Shown piece after piece: positions 45,901 to 55,834 of a DNA stretch of 64,000 bases. A program made the translations under genes and the position numbers. The stretch's first letter is position 1, and every line of letters starts with the position of its first letter. The stretch is from Agapanthus africanus (Eukaryota; Streptophyta; Magnoliopsida; Asparagales; Amaryllidaceae): NCBI GenBank assembly GCA_030015575.1, contig CM057340.1:754733632-754797631 (forward strand). Reading direction: 5' to 3'. The notes beneath the pieces were generated by a model that made no database searches, was not told the origin of the DNA, and saw only the letters and a list, made by a program, of their open reading frames with translations.

Positions 45901-47180
45901 TTGAGCGATCTGAAGATCGACGAGCAAGCCCGCTCACACTCCAGTGAATCCAACCAGTAACACTACCGTACAGTCCGGTCTGATCGTCTGATATGTCGCA
46001 TATCTCGCCTAGGGGTGGTAAACGTCAGACCCCAATAGCTCGATAAGTCGTGTTGATATGAGGTCTATAACGATTCGAGAAACTACTGGTAACATTTACC
46101 AGTAAATCTCAGCAACCCTGGCCAGGGATTTCCTGTTATAGCCAATCGAACACAGCGCAACATCAACTCCCTATACCGGGAGAGACGAATCCCTTCCTAT
46201 CGCTCATTGCCTCCATGTGACTCGGGACTGTACCCAAAAACCACCGTTTTGCACGCCCTCTTGGACATGGTAAGATGGAAATCAAAGCACAGTGGGAACC
46301 ACACAAGACTCTATGACGATCTCGGGTCAACAGACTACTCTGTACCAGTGTCACCAGAGAACTGCCATCTGACGTGAGGTATAATACCATCTGGGAGTTC
46401 TCGGCGAGTCCGTCCAGTGTACCCAGTCTCCACTGGGCACCCGTATATCTCCTCTGATGTCAAACACCAATGGATATGGGATCATCCATCGCCCATCTGT
46501 ATGGGTCGAGAAGGTACACGCTAGTCTACTCTGGTATATCGATGCCCCGTCTCGATACACCCACGACTAGGGACTTTGAAGGATGTACTTATGGACTACC
46601 ATGTCCCCACTAGTATGATCCGCATCATAGTCCAGGTAGTCAAGCACACATCCTAAGGGCTTTACCAACATGTAACAGAGAGACAATCAGTGTACACGTT
46701 AAGGTAAAGATCAACCAGATAGCATACTATCATGTCTAGCAAGAAAGTCCTCCCTATATACGTCCCAGCATCCACTACAATATACATCCTATGTATAGTA
46801 ATGGCCTCTAGGGCATACATATAACTAACACTAGATGCTTGCCGGCAACCAGAAGAGGACGGTGAAGACCCTCCGGAAGGAGCTTGGGGCGACGGCCGAG
46901 ATGGCCAAGTCGGCCAAACTGAGGGCAGTGGAGAGCTATAAGAAGTCGAAGGACTTCTATGATAACCTGGCCGTGGCTATGACCCGCATCTGGCACGATG
47001 CCCTCGATACCGTTAAGGCCCGGATGCCGGAGTTTGCCGACGGAGATCTCCGGGCCGAGTTCCCCTCGCGGACACCGATGAGCAGGGGGAAGAGGTTCCT
47101 GAAGAGGAAACCGCCGAGGACCCCGCGCGTCATGTGGTGAATGTCGAGGACCTCAAGGTCGCACCTGGCCCCGAGGTTTA
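42992..47180 (+). pseudogene. Opposite-strand ORF with 'putative gypsy type transposon' domain, interrupted by a solo LTR
   Basis: The first block starts MSSFIESIDVVEVGSMDPLI and contains LPFSPEVIAALNFFGMAPGQLVPNTWRILLGFL, the core of the plant domain called putative gypsy type transposon (PF04195). Short GT-AG introns are plausible near 43806-43875 and 44318-44385. The next part is a clear coiled coil (LEESSRQELEAVTARVAALEGEVEAG). A solo LTR (44615-46830) lies inside, after which ESYKKSKDFYDNL-type sequence appears, the usual C-terminal part of these proteins. Function unknown. Codon use is GC-rich, unlike the DUF1645 gene. Broken by the insertion. Confidence 0.7.
44615..46830 (-). mobile_element. 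Solo LTR, Copia-like family, inside the pol-less element
   Basis: 2216 bp, reverse orientation of 34849-37068, with TGTAGGG ... CTAACA plus-strand ends. Flanks CCAGG (44610-44614) and CTAGA (46831-46835) match at three of five positions and are read as a decayed duplication. It is younger than its host element by nesting. Confidence 0.75.
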
Positions 47181-47279
47181 GAGCCCCCGTCTTCCTCCTT
47201 TTATTTCTTTGTTTTTGGAATTTTGTAAGGCTGGGGAGCCCCAAAAAATACCCTTTGTAAAACCTTTGTCTTCGGTAGT

Positions 47280-47285
47280 AATAAA
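47280..47285 (+). terminator. Polyadenylation signal of the PF04195-type ORF
   Basis: AATAAA about 100 bp after the ORF end. The preceding GGCTGGGGAGCCCC..AATACCCTTT motif recurs before the signal at 49480-49485. Confidence 0.5.
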
Positions 47286-47639
47286 ATTTTTCTTCGGTTT
47301 CATCGAATCGCGCTCTACCATCTGTTTGTGAAGAATGCTCGTAAGATATCTCTGCTCGCACAGTTGTGTTTTCATGTCAGGTTGGCCATCTGTCTAGCAA
47401 GCGTCCGTCGAGCTGATTTCGATCACTTACCGACGAGCGTGCCAAGCGCTGTCGAGGAGGTATCCCCATGGGCCCCGAAGTCGAGGGGAGATTGTTTAGA
47501 CTTGGATGGACTCGATGCCCCTCACCGGGGTCTCGGACCCTCTGCGGGTGACGGGCAGAGCGCTGTTCGCCGTATTTGTGCCGAGCGTGAGTGGGAGGCT
47601 ACCCCATGGCCCCATGGGGGGTGCCATCTTTTGACTTCT

Positions 47640-48710
47640 GGCAATGCGAGCATCGACCACCAGCCGGGGATGACCGAGCAGGGTAGCTACTCGGTTGCCT
47701 CTTGCGAGGGCTCTGATCCTTCAGGACGGGGATCGAGCGGGGTTACCGCCCGACGCCTCTTGGCGAGAACTTCGGTCGAAGCCTGCCAAGGACCCTTGGT
47801 CGGGCAGGTTTTCTGCCCAGTGCCTCTTGGCGAGAGCTTTTGTCCTGACGGATAGCCGAGCGAAGGATCCTCGGGCTCGACTGCCTCTGGGAGGGCTTTC
47901 TGATTCCTGGCGTTGCGGTAGGGGAGCTACCCGCCAGGGACGACCGAGCAGGGTAGCTGCTCGGTTGCCTCTTGCGAGGGCTTTGATCCTTAGCGTTGGA
48001 GGGGCTGTAAGAAGCCCACTAAGGAAGACCGGGCATTGGAGGGGCTGTAAGAAGCCCACTAAGGAAGAACGGGCAGTGATGCTGCGCGGTTGCCTCTTGG
48101 CGAGGGCTTTGACCTCTGGCGTCATAGGTAGGCAACTACCAGCCTGGGATGAACGAGCGGGGTAGCCGCTCAGGTGCCTCTTGCCAGGGCTTTGATCCCT
48201 GGCGTCGCGGGTAGGGAGCTACCAGCCGGAGTTGACCGAGCAGGGCAGCTGCTCGGTTGCCTCTTGTGAGGGATTTGATCTTTCAGGACGGGAACCGAAC
48301 GGGGTTACCGCCCAGTGTTTCTTGGCGAGGACTTTGATCCCTGTCGGTTGTGGTAGGAAACTACCAGCCCGAGATAGCCGAGCAAGGACTTGACTGCCTC
48401 TGGGAGGACTTTGGTCCTTGGCGCGAGAGGGGCTGTAAAAAGCCAAGGACCCTTGGCCGGGTAGGGTTACCGTCCGGTGCCTCTTAGCGAGGGCTTTTTT
48501 CCTGAAGGATAGCCGAGCGTAGGATCCTCGGGCTCGACTGCCTCTGGGAGGGCTTTCTGATCCCTGGCGTTGCGGTAGGGAAGCTACCCGCCAGGGATAG
48601 CTGAGCGACGGTTGGGCTCGACTGCCTCTGGGAGGACTTTCTGATCCCCGGCGTTGCGGTAGGGAAGCTACCCGCCAGGGGTGACCGAGCATGGTAGCTG
48701 CTTTGGCTAA
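47640..48710. repeat. Degenerate tandem repeat with palindromic parts
   Basis: About ten irregular units of roughly 90-120 bp with GACCGAGCAGGGTAGCTGCTCGG, TTGCCTCTTGGCGAGGGCTTTGATCC and GGGGCTGTAAGAAGCCC-like parts. GAGCAGGGTAGCTGCTC and GCGGGGTTACCGCC are self-complementary. It fills the space between the two opposite-strand ORFs. ORFs through it are repeat artefacts. Confidence 0.75.
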
Positions 48711-48921
48711 TTCTTTGCGAGGTGTAGCCCGACCATCCAGCTATAGGCGTGGAGAATAGGAACGGTCACGGCGACAGTGTGCGTAGCATGTGCATTGAAT
48801 GCGGGGGGAGGCGAAGCGCTAAGGGTGCGTCGCTTCGATTCCACCAGAGAAGGCTTGATGACCGCCGAGTGGCAGCGACTTTTTGGGTGAAAGCAGGCGA
48901 CTGTTGAGCTGCGCAGTGGGC

Positions 48922-48929
48922 TATATAAG
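48922..48929 (+). promoter_or_regulatory. TATA box of the second opposite-strand ORF
   Basis: TATATAAG in GTGGGCTATATAAGGCTG, 49 bp before the ATG at 48978. Confidence 0.6.
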
Positions 48930-48977
48930 GCTGAAGGAGTACTTGTACTTCCATCCTTCATAAACAAGTCGTCGAAA

Positions 48978-49430
48978 ATGCAAGACTTCCCATTTACCAT
49001 TCCCGACATCATCCACTTCGAAGACGTGTACCTTTTACGACCAGAACTGCACCGAGGACACGGTGCAGCTGGTCTATGGGAGCATCGAGGACCATTTCGG
49101 CCGGCTGCTCCCCCGACGCTCCTCCCTGCTGCAGCTGCTGATGTACTCCATCCGGAGGGCGTCGCCGGGGCTTTACAACCCCTTGTCCGAGCAGCTCTAT
49201 GACGAGGCCGTGGGCAAGCTGCGATCTCTGAGGCGCTTCGGCCTGATCTCCGCGAACCGGCTGGCCCGCTCAGAGGCGCTCATCCGCGAGTGCTACGAGC
49301 TGAGGCTTGGGATCGACGCACGCGGGGGAACCGGGGGAAGAGGTTGGACCTCGCGAGGCCCCAGCTGGCGGAGATCTTTACCGAGTACCACGAGCAGTGC
49401 TCGCTGCACCCCCTTCCCCCACTGTTGTAA
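48978..49430 (+). pseudogene. Second opposite-strand ORF of the pol-less element
   Basis: Begins MQDFPFTIPDIIHFEDVY close after a TATA box. The main block reads QLVYGSIEDHFGRLLPRRSSLLQL and continues with a helical, charged segment. The LLPRRSSLL core matches LLSRRSSLL in ORF A of the giant Tat element (3999-4505), so the ORF type is shared between two Tat-like families. No known domain or function. Broken (about one interruption). Confidence 0.55.
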
Positions 49431-49479
49431 TTTCCTTTTCTTTTTGCGTGTATGGCTGAGGAGCCCATAATACCTTTTG

Positions 49480-49485
49480 AATAAA
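49480..49485 (+). terminator. Polyadenylation signal of the second opposite-strand ORF
   Basis: AATAAA in CCTTTTGAATAAACAAGG. It faces the minus-strand gag, whose end lies about 100 bp further right, so the two units are convergent. Confidence 0.5.
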
Positions 49486-49584
49486 CAAGGTTTTTCTTTC
49501 TTTTTCGCAATGTTCCATTGATCTTTATTAAATTAACAATAGATCCTAGGAAGAGTTTACATTGCCCTAAAGGAAAGGTATAAG

Positions 49585-51291
49585 TTAGTAGATGATTTTA
49601 TTGGCTCGGCCCGAGCTCCTCGGAGGACTGTGGGCCTCCATGCTTGGCACAGGGTACGGGGCTCCCTGAGTTCCGTGCTGGCCGTCCGTCGTAACGAGCA
49701 TGATCTGACCGATGGTCAGGTCAGCGGGAGGGCGATACTGCTCCTGCTCGCGGTCAGCCTGCCGTTTGTCCCTCAAGTATGCGGCGAGGTGTCCCGATCG
49801 GATGAGCTCTTCGATGTAGTCCCTGAGTTGCTTGCAATCTTCTGTGGCGTAGCCCAGTATTCGGTGGAAAGCGCAGTAAGGGCCCCGGGTTCGCTTCGCA
49901 GCCTGACGCGGGATCGGAGGGAACTTGAAGAACCCCTTGTTCTGGGCCTCCTCTAGCAATACTGCGAGGGAGATGTTGAGGGGGGGTATACTCCTGAAAC
50001 TTCGGGTGGTAGGGCTGCTGACGCTCCAGCCTTTCCTCCCGAGCCCTCTTCTTCTGGTCGGATCGTTCTGCTCGGGGGAGGTTAGCGTTCACCTCGGATT
50101 CCAGCTGAACCTCACGCTTGGTCTACGCCTTGACCTCGGCCATGGTCTTAGGTTGCGCCAACGCGAAAGAGCGTAACCACTCTTTGTGCTTCAGACCAGA
50201 TCTAAGTGCCGTGATGATAGTCTCGTCCCGGTGCTCGGACACCTCGAGAAGGGCGTTGTAGAAACGGGTAATGTAGGCCTTGAACGTTTCTTTGTCTCCT
50301 CTCTTAACCGTGAAGAGGTAGTCAACCGTGCGCTTCTGTCGACGGTTCCCAACGAAATGGCCGAAGAACTGAGTAGCCAGCTCATCGAAGGTCGAGATTG
50401 AGCGGGGCTCGAGCCCCCGGAACCAGTCTCGACCTGCGCGGATGAGGGTGGCCGGGAAGGCCCTGCACTGGGCGGCGTCGGAGTGGTCCTGGAAGCTCAT
50501 CCCCGCGGTGAAAGCGTCCAAATGGTCCTTCGGGTCGGTTTTCCCGTCGAACAGAGAGACCTTTGGGGGCTTGTTGCGCGAGGAGATGTGGGCGGCGAGC
50601 AATTCCTTGGTGAACGGCTTCGTGAGCGAATTGGAGGCGTACTTAGCCCCGTCGCTCGAGAGGTGAGCCTCCCGGCGCATGCCCTTGATTTTCTTCTCGA
50701 GGGCGTCGAGCCGACCGTGGTATCCCGAGGAATCGGCGCCATGGGATCCCTGGTCTCCGCTGTGGGTGATCTGCGTTTGGGAGCGGCCCCGGTTTCTCTC
50801 GATGAGGTGCTTCAGATCCCTGGGCGAGGTGGCTCTCGAGCCACCGACGTGGACCCTTTCAGCGCGGCCCTGCCGAGGGGGGTGGCGTCGACCATGCCTG
50901 TGGACAGGCGAGGTGACTGACATCTCCTCAGGGGGGTAAGGGTCGCGAGGAGGCTCGAGGTGAGGCGTTCTGGCGGCGGACCTTGGTGTGGAGCCGTGGG
51001 GCGCCCAGCGGGCCTCAGGGAGTGGCGGCGCGAGAGATCTGTGGCCAGAAGTCGTGGCCTGCTGGTGGTCAGCCGTCCCGATGGGGGCAGAGCCATCTGG
51101 AGGCGGTGGAGCGACGATCTGGGGCCATGCCCGGCTGCTTGGATGCGGACGAGCGCCTCCACGAGGGACTGTAGCCGATCTATCCGGCTGGCGAGGGCAT
51201 TGATGATGGTCGCTGGAGGAGGCTCATCCACGCCTTCGGTGAGTAGAAGGCGGTGGCTGGTACCGGGATCTTCTGGATGGTTGCTCGCCAT
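49585..51291 (-). pseudogene. Gag of the pol-less Tat-like element
   Basis: Starts MASNHPEDPGTSHRLLLTEG near the primer site. A charged coiled-coil-like part is followed by the Gag core (KVSLFDGKTDPKDHLDAF, DWFRGLEPRSISTFDELATQF, GDKETFKAYITRFYN; PF03732) and a C-terminal Cys-His module (YCAFHRILGYATEDCKQLRDYIEELI), the pattern usual in Tat gags. It is the only virus-type protein this element encodes. Broken (about three interruptions). Confidence 0.85.
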
Positions 51292-51336
51292 GTGAGCGGA
51301 GATCGGAAGGCTAACTTTGTTTTTGTGGAGTTTGGT

Positions 51337-51354
51337 TTCCCACAGACGGCGCCA
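51337..51354 (-). other. Primer binding site of the pol-less element
   Basis: Minus strand TGGCGCCGTCTGTGGGAA two bases after the 5' LTR, a primer site common in plant Tat elements and different from that of the giant Tat family. Confidence 0.8.
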
Positions 51355-51356
51355 AA

Positions 51357-52118
51357 TGATGGAGGTCCTTTTCTGGTCTCCGTCAGATGTTGTCTTCCGT
51401 TGATCTCCCGGTGGATTTCGGTGGTGATCTTCTGTTGCGTGTGGATCTCAATGGTTTTTGGTGAGATTGGTGATTTGAGGAGTTTAGCACCGAGTACCTG
51501 CAAAGAAGTCCCGAGGTGGTTTGGTACCACCGAGGACCCTCCGACGATCAAGTTAGTGCTAGATCCGGGCAGAGTAACGGCTCAGAGGAATAAAAAATGG
51601 CTTACTTGACCCCTCTGTGATGGGGGTTTATATAGCGGTGATGGCACGCAGCAGCAGGCGCGAGAATCTCGCCAGCGGAAATAAAGTAACTCAACTCTTT
51701 GCTCTTTATGCTCCTGACGTCACGCCCGCGTAGAAAGCGGATCACCCATTAATGGGGATCGAGGAGGCGCGGAATGTGGGATGTTGCTGGCGGAGGATCC
51801 GCGCATGGCGAGATTCGCGGAGCGGCGGTTGCGCCTGTGAGCGGTGGATCTGGTCAGAGGGACCGAGGAAGGCGGCCTCGGCTAGAGAGCTCGGAGATGA
51901 GCAAGAGGGCCGAGGAGTCCTGGCCCGGTGGCAGCTCGGGACGAGCTGGGAGGTCGAGGAGGCCAACTTGCAGAGGGCCCCTAGGAGGGCCAGCTTGTGC
52001 TTGTGGGTCGGGTACAGAGGTTGCCTGGTCGGCCCCTGTGGCACTTCCTTCTGAGTTTTGGGACACGTCATCTGCTACATGTCCAGATCTTGGAGACCGC
52101 CAATATTGAGCATCATCA
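51357..52118 (-). repeat. 5' LTR of the pol-less element
   Basis: 762 bp, with a short internal segment (near 51680-51708) missing from the other LTR. A minus-strand TATATAAA lies at 51627-51634. TSD TCATG follows at 52119-52123. Confidence 0.88.
51627..51634 (-). promoter_or_regulatory. TATA box of the pol-less element 5' LTR
   Basis: Minus strand TATATAAA in CCGCTATATAAACCCCC. Confidence 0.6.
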
Positions 52119-52123
52119 TCATG

Positions 52124-52859
52124 CAAAAAAACTCTAAAGTTAAGATAAGAGATAAAGATAGGTTGACGGTTTTTTTGCCTAAGGTATGTACTTACTTAAA
52201 GAGGTAAATATACGATCAAATAGTCCGTCCAATAATATCAAAACTAGACATTAATTTTTACTTTATCAAAAAGCCAAAGTTGTGATGAGAATTGGAATAA
52301 TATATTTTATATTCTAACATGAATATTTTTTCAAGCAAACATGGAATTTATAATATATAAATATATAAATATATATATATTAGGTACATGTGCGAATATA
52401 GGAATGTTTCAAATAGCATGTGATTAAAATAAAAAAAAGTTAGGAAGTGTGTAGGTGCCAGCTAATGGAGTGTGATGCGCGCGGGTGTAGATAGATTGGC
52501 CACAAACATGTGGCTTAATTTCTTAATTTGATTAAATTTGATTGAGTTTGAAGATGAAGTTTGTAGAAAATCATATTATGTGAAGGGTTAGCTTAACAGT
52601 TTGTCAACGTCTAGAAGATGCAATATTGGGCTAATAGCCGAGTGTTTGATCCATGCATTCATCAGTGTCATGTTAGGCAAGCAATTATACTGATTAATTT
52701 GAGAATCTCTCATATTATGTCCAATGCTACTATTTAATCATACGATGTATATGAATTACTTCTGACAGAGCGTGTGTATTGTGTGAGAGAGTACACACCC
52801 ACACACTACTATTTAATCTTACGATTTATATGAATTACTTATGGCAGAGCGTGTGTGTA
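52124..52859. other. AT-rich intergenic DNA
   Basis: No gene recognised. A TTATACTGATTAATTTGAG region, a TATAAATATATAAATATATATATAT run (about 52350-52380), and two near-copies of ACTATTTAATC(A/T)TACGAT..ATATGAATTACTT..GCAGAGCGTGTG (about 52729-52775 and 52808-52855) are present. Confidence 0.5.
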
Positions 52860-53195
52860 TGGCATCGATAAAATACATCATCCATGATTTTATTCGATGA
52901 TCGGAATCCATCACCTCCATCTATAGCATCTAAGATGCAGATATATCAAATTTCATATAATTATACCACTTTTTCAACGTTTATTTAGTGGGTGCAAAAT
53001 TAACGGTTTACCGACAATAAAACTTTTTACATTTCTAATTCAACGGTAAAAAAGTGGTAGAATCACATGAAATTTGGTGTATCCACATCATAGATGATAA
53101 ATATGATGATGATGGGTGTCCGATCGTTGAATAAAATGGTGGAGGGTGTCGTTTTTTGACGCCGCTTAACGAAAAAGCCTCATGCCCCCTCCCCC
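52860..53195. mobile_element. MITE with long inverted arms (family 1, complete copy)
   Basis: Arms such as CATATAATTATACCACTTTTTC and, inverted, GAAA..AAAAAAGTGGTAGAATCACATG pair across a centre near 53010. Outer parts carry CCATGATTTTATTCGATGATCGG and CGATCGTTGAATAAAATGGTGG. No coding capacity. A second copy is at 55065-55295. Exact ends and duplication are uncertain. Confidence 0.6.
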
Positions 53196-53213
53196 CCTCT
53201 ATATATATAGAGG

Positions 53214-53574
53214 GAGTGATCCATTGAAAACCGATCAGCGTTTTTTAAAAACGGAAACTCTCGATCTACAATATGTTTTAACGATCTGATCCGTTCAAGT
53301 TGATCGTCATACCCTCAAATACATGTGCATGAAAAATCAAGCGATTTAAAGACCTCTAACCTATGCTTCGATGGGTGCTAAAATGAACGTCTTTCGATGA
53401 TGCAACATAAACGTCATCAGATACTTAGGCTAGAGCTTTTCAAATCCCTTAATATTTCATAGACGTATATTTGAGGGTATGGCGATCAACTAAAACGGAT
53501 TGGATCGTTCAAATTTGCCATAGATCGGGAGTTCCCATTTTTAAAAAAACGCGGACCGGTTTGCAATGGATCAC

Positions 53575-53575
<1 letters not shown>
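53214..53575. mobile_element. Palindromic MITE, family 2, copy A
   Basis: 362 bp. Starts GAGTGATCCATTG and ends CAATGGATCACT; the two halves are inverted repeats over most of the length (GTTCAAGTTGATCG left, CGATCAACT right). AT-rich, non-coding, so a non-autonomous DNA transposon. A C/T-rich run and (AT)n lie to its left, (AC)n to its right. Confidence 0.75.

Positions 53576-53576
<1 letters not shown>

Positions 53577-53607
<31 letters not shown>
53577..53607. repeat. (AC)n microsatellite
   Basis: About 15 AC units between two copies of the family 2 MITE. Confidence 0.95.
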
Positions 53608-53612
<5 letters not shown>

Positions 53613-53974
53613 GAGTGATCCATTGCAAACCGGTCTGCGTTTTTTAAAAACGGGAACTCCCGATCTATGGCAAATTTGAACGATCCGATCCGTTCAAGTT
53701 GATCGCCATACCCTCAAATATACGTGTACGAAAAATCAAAGGATTTGAATACTTCTTGCATATGCATCAATGGGTGCAAAAACGAATGTCTTTCGATAAT
53801 GTAACATAAACTTCATCCACTGCATATGCTAAAGGTCTTTAAATTCTTTGATTTTTGATACACGTACATTTGAGGATAGAGCGATCAACTTGAACTGATC
53901 GGATCGTTCAAATATGTCATGGATCGAGAGTTCTCGTTTTTTAAAAACGCGAACCGGTTTGCAATGGAGCACTC
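53613..53974. mobile_element. Palindromic MITE, family 2, copy B
   Basis: 362 bp, same ends (GAGTGATCCATTGCAAACCGG ... GGTTTGCAATGGAGCACTC) and same fold-back layout as copy A; it abuts copy C on the right. Confidence 0.75.
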
Positions 53975-54330
53975 CCATTGTAAACAGGTTCATGTTTTTT
54001 TAAAAACGGAAACTCTCGATCCATGACATATTTGAACTATCCGAACCGTTCAAGTTGATCACCTTACCCTCAAATGTATGTGTATGAAAAATCAAAGAAT
54101 TTAAAGATCTCTAACACATACATCGAATGAGTGCAAAATGAACGCCTTTCAAAGTAGCAACATAATCTCCATCTAATTGATAGGTTAGAGATCTTCAAAT
54201 CCTTTAATTTTTCATACATATGAACTTGAAGGTAGGATGATAAACTTGAATAGTTCGGATCGTTCAAATATATCGTGGATCGAGAGTTCTCATTTTTAAA
54301 AAACGCGGACCAGATTACAATGGAGCGCTT
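53970..54330. mobile_element. Palindromic MITE, family 2, copy C
   Basis: About 360 bp from CACTCCCATTGTAAACAGG to ATTACAATGGAGCGCTT, directly joined to copy B. More diverged ends than A and B. Confidence 0.7.
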
Positions 54331-54347
54331 TCCTACACACACACACA

Positions 54348-54643
54348 GAATACGGATCCTATGAGACGGGTTCGTGTTTTTAAAAACACGAACCTGAATA
54401 AGGTCCGTTGGATCTTGTATTTTTAATTAACGGTTAAAATTAATGCAGCTTATTAAATCGGTTATAAATGAAAGGTAAATATTTTACTCCTTAATTTTAG
54501 GGGGGGAAATCAAGAGAAATATCAAATCTTTTAGTATTAGCTACACAATATTTGTCCTTGGAATATTTACCTTCCATTTATTAACGATTTAATAAACTGA
54601 ATTAATTTTAACCGTTAAAAACATAAGATCTAAGGCCCTCGTG
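54348..54643. mobile_element. MITE with inverted arms (family 3)
   Basis: Left arm GTTGGATCTTG..TTAACGGTTAAAATTAA and right arm TTAATTTTAACCGTTAA..AAGATCTAAGG are inverted over about 100 bp. Just outside the left arm is a perfect 26-bp palindrome at 54369-54394. Flanked by ACAC and GTGT runs. Confidence 0.6.
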
Positions 54644-54654
54644 TGTGTGTGTGT

Positions 54655-55014
54655 GAGTGCTCCATTGCAAACCGTTCCACGTTTTATAAAAATGGAAACT
54701 CCCTATATATGACATATTTGAGCGATTCGATCCTTTCAAGTTGATTGTCCTACCCACAAATGTACGTGTCTGAAAAATTAAAGGATTTAAAGACCTGTGG
54801 CATATGCATTGGATGAAGTTTATATTGCATTATCGAAAGATGTTCATTTTTGCACCCTTCGATATATATGCTAGAGCTCTTCAAATTCTTTGATTTTTCA
54901 GACACTTACATTTGAAGGTAAGATGATTAACCTGAACGGATCGAATCGCTAAAATATGTCGTAGATCGGGAGTTCTCGTCTTTAAAAAAAGGACCGGTTT
55001 GCAACTGATCACTC
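54655..55014. mobile_element. Palindromic MITE, family 2, copy D
   Basis: 360 bp, GAGTGCTCCATTGCAAACCG to TTGCAACTGATCACTC. A (GT)n run sits at its left end and an (AT)n(AG)n run at its right end. Confidence 0.75.
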
Positions 55015-55019
55015 ACCTT

Positions 55020-55020
<1 letters not shown>

Positions 55021-55064
<44 letters not shown>
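55021..55064. repeat. (AT)n(AG)n compound microsatellite
   Basis: About 12 AT units followed by about 10 AG units, between MITE copies. Confidence 0.95.
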
Positions 55065-55295
55065 GCAGGCCCTAGGAGGCTTTTTACGTTAGGTTGCGGC
55101 AAAAAATACGTCCTCCACTATTTTATTCGATATCAGCACCTTCCAACTTGATATCCATCTTTTAATTTATCAATACACCAAATTTTATATAATTACAACA
55201 CCATTTCACCGTTGATTAAGTCGGTGCAAAATTAACGGTTTACCAACAATAAAACTTTTTACATTGCTAAATCAACGGTGAAATGGTATTGTAAT
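55065..55295. mobile_element. MITE family 1, second copy, cut by the Tat insertion
   Basis: GGAGGCTTTTTACGTTAG..CGTCCTCCACTATTTTATTCG matches, inverted, the right part of 52860-53195. The inner arms CACCATTTCACCGTTGATT and AATCAACGGTGAAATGGT are present. The second giant Tat element begins at 55296, so the remaining part is expected beyond the window. Confidence 0.6.
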
Positions 55296-55826
55296 TGTTT
55301 CCCCAATAAAAGAGCAAATCTCTGTTCAAAATTTAAAAGCCAGCGCCAAGAGTTAAAAACTCTGAGGCAGTGCCTCATGTGACTCGCACGAGGGCCCCAG
55401 CGAAGAGTTAAAAACTCTGAGGCAGCGCCTCACATGCCTCGCACGAGGGCGCCGGCGCAAGAACTAAAATCTCTCTGTTAGACAGAGCCGTTGGATCAAA
55501 GATCCAACGGAGGTGATAAATCATCAAAATGCAGAATTAAATTCTGCTGGGAAAATATTCCTCAAATCTTTCTAAACAAGAAAGATTACTCTCTGTAAAA
55601 TAGAGCACCCTTGGATTAAAAATCCAATGGTGATTAAAAATCACCTATCTGCAGAATAAAGTCTGCGTGGGAAAATATTTTCTTAATCTTGTTAAAAACA
55701 AGAAAGATATCTTCTGTAAAACAGAAGTCCTTGGATCAAAGATCCAACGGCGGATAAAATCCCTAAATCAATTAAAGATCTCTCAAGAAGAGATTTCTTT
55801 AACTAAATCAACAAACTTTCCTCTAC

Positions 55827-55834
55827 TATATAAA
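55827..55834 (+). promoter_or_regulatory. TATA box of the second giant Tat LTR
   Basis: TATATAAA in CTCTACTATATAAAGGACC, about 530 bp into the LTR. The palindromes from about 55940 onward would be in the transcribed leader. Confidence 0.65.

Larger units (their letters stand above)
41763..52118 (-). mobile_element. Non-autonomous Tat-like LTR element with gag and opposite-strand ORFs, no pol
   Basis: LTRs 41763-42496 and 51357-52118 with TG...CA ends, a perfect TCATG duplication (41758-41762, 52119-52123), a primer site TGGCGCC-type (51337-51354) and a purine tract (42497-42510). Gag occupies 49585-51291 on the minus strand. I find no RT, RNase H or integrase in the 7 kb to the left; that space holds plus-strand ORFs, a degenerate tandem repeat and a solo LTR (44615-46830). 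This fits the terminal-repeat-with-GAG class that depends on a partner element. LTRs differ by about 6-7% by eye, near 2.5 million years at a grass rate. The gag has about three breaks. Confidence 0.85.

Noticed and set aside
47695-48692. ORFs of 130-157 codons on both strands with repeated GSRARGSFARLS and LPLARALIL patterns
   Set aside because: Both strands are open through the same degenerate tandem repeat; composition effect, not genes.
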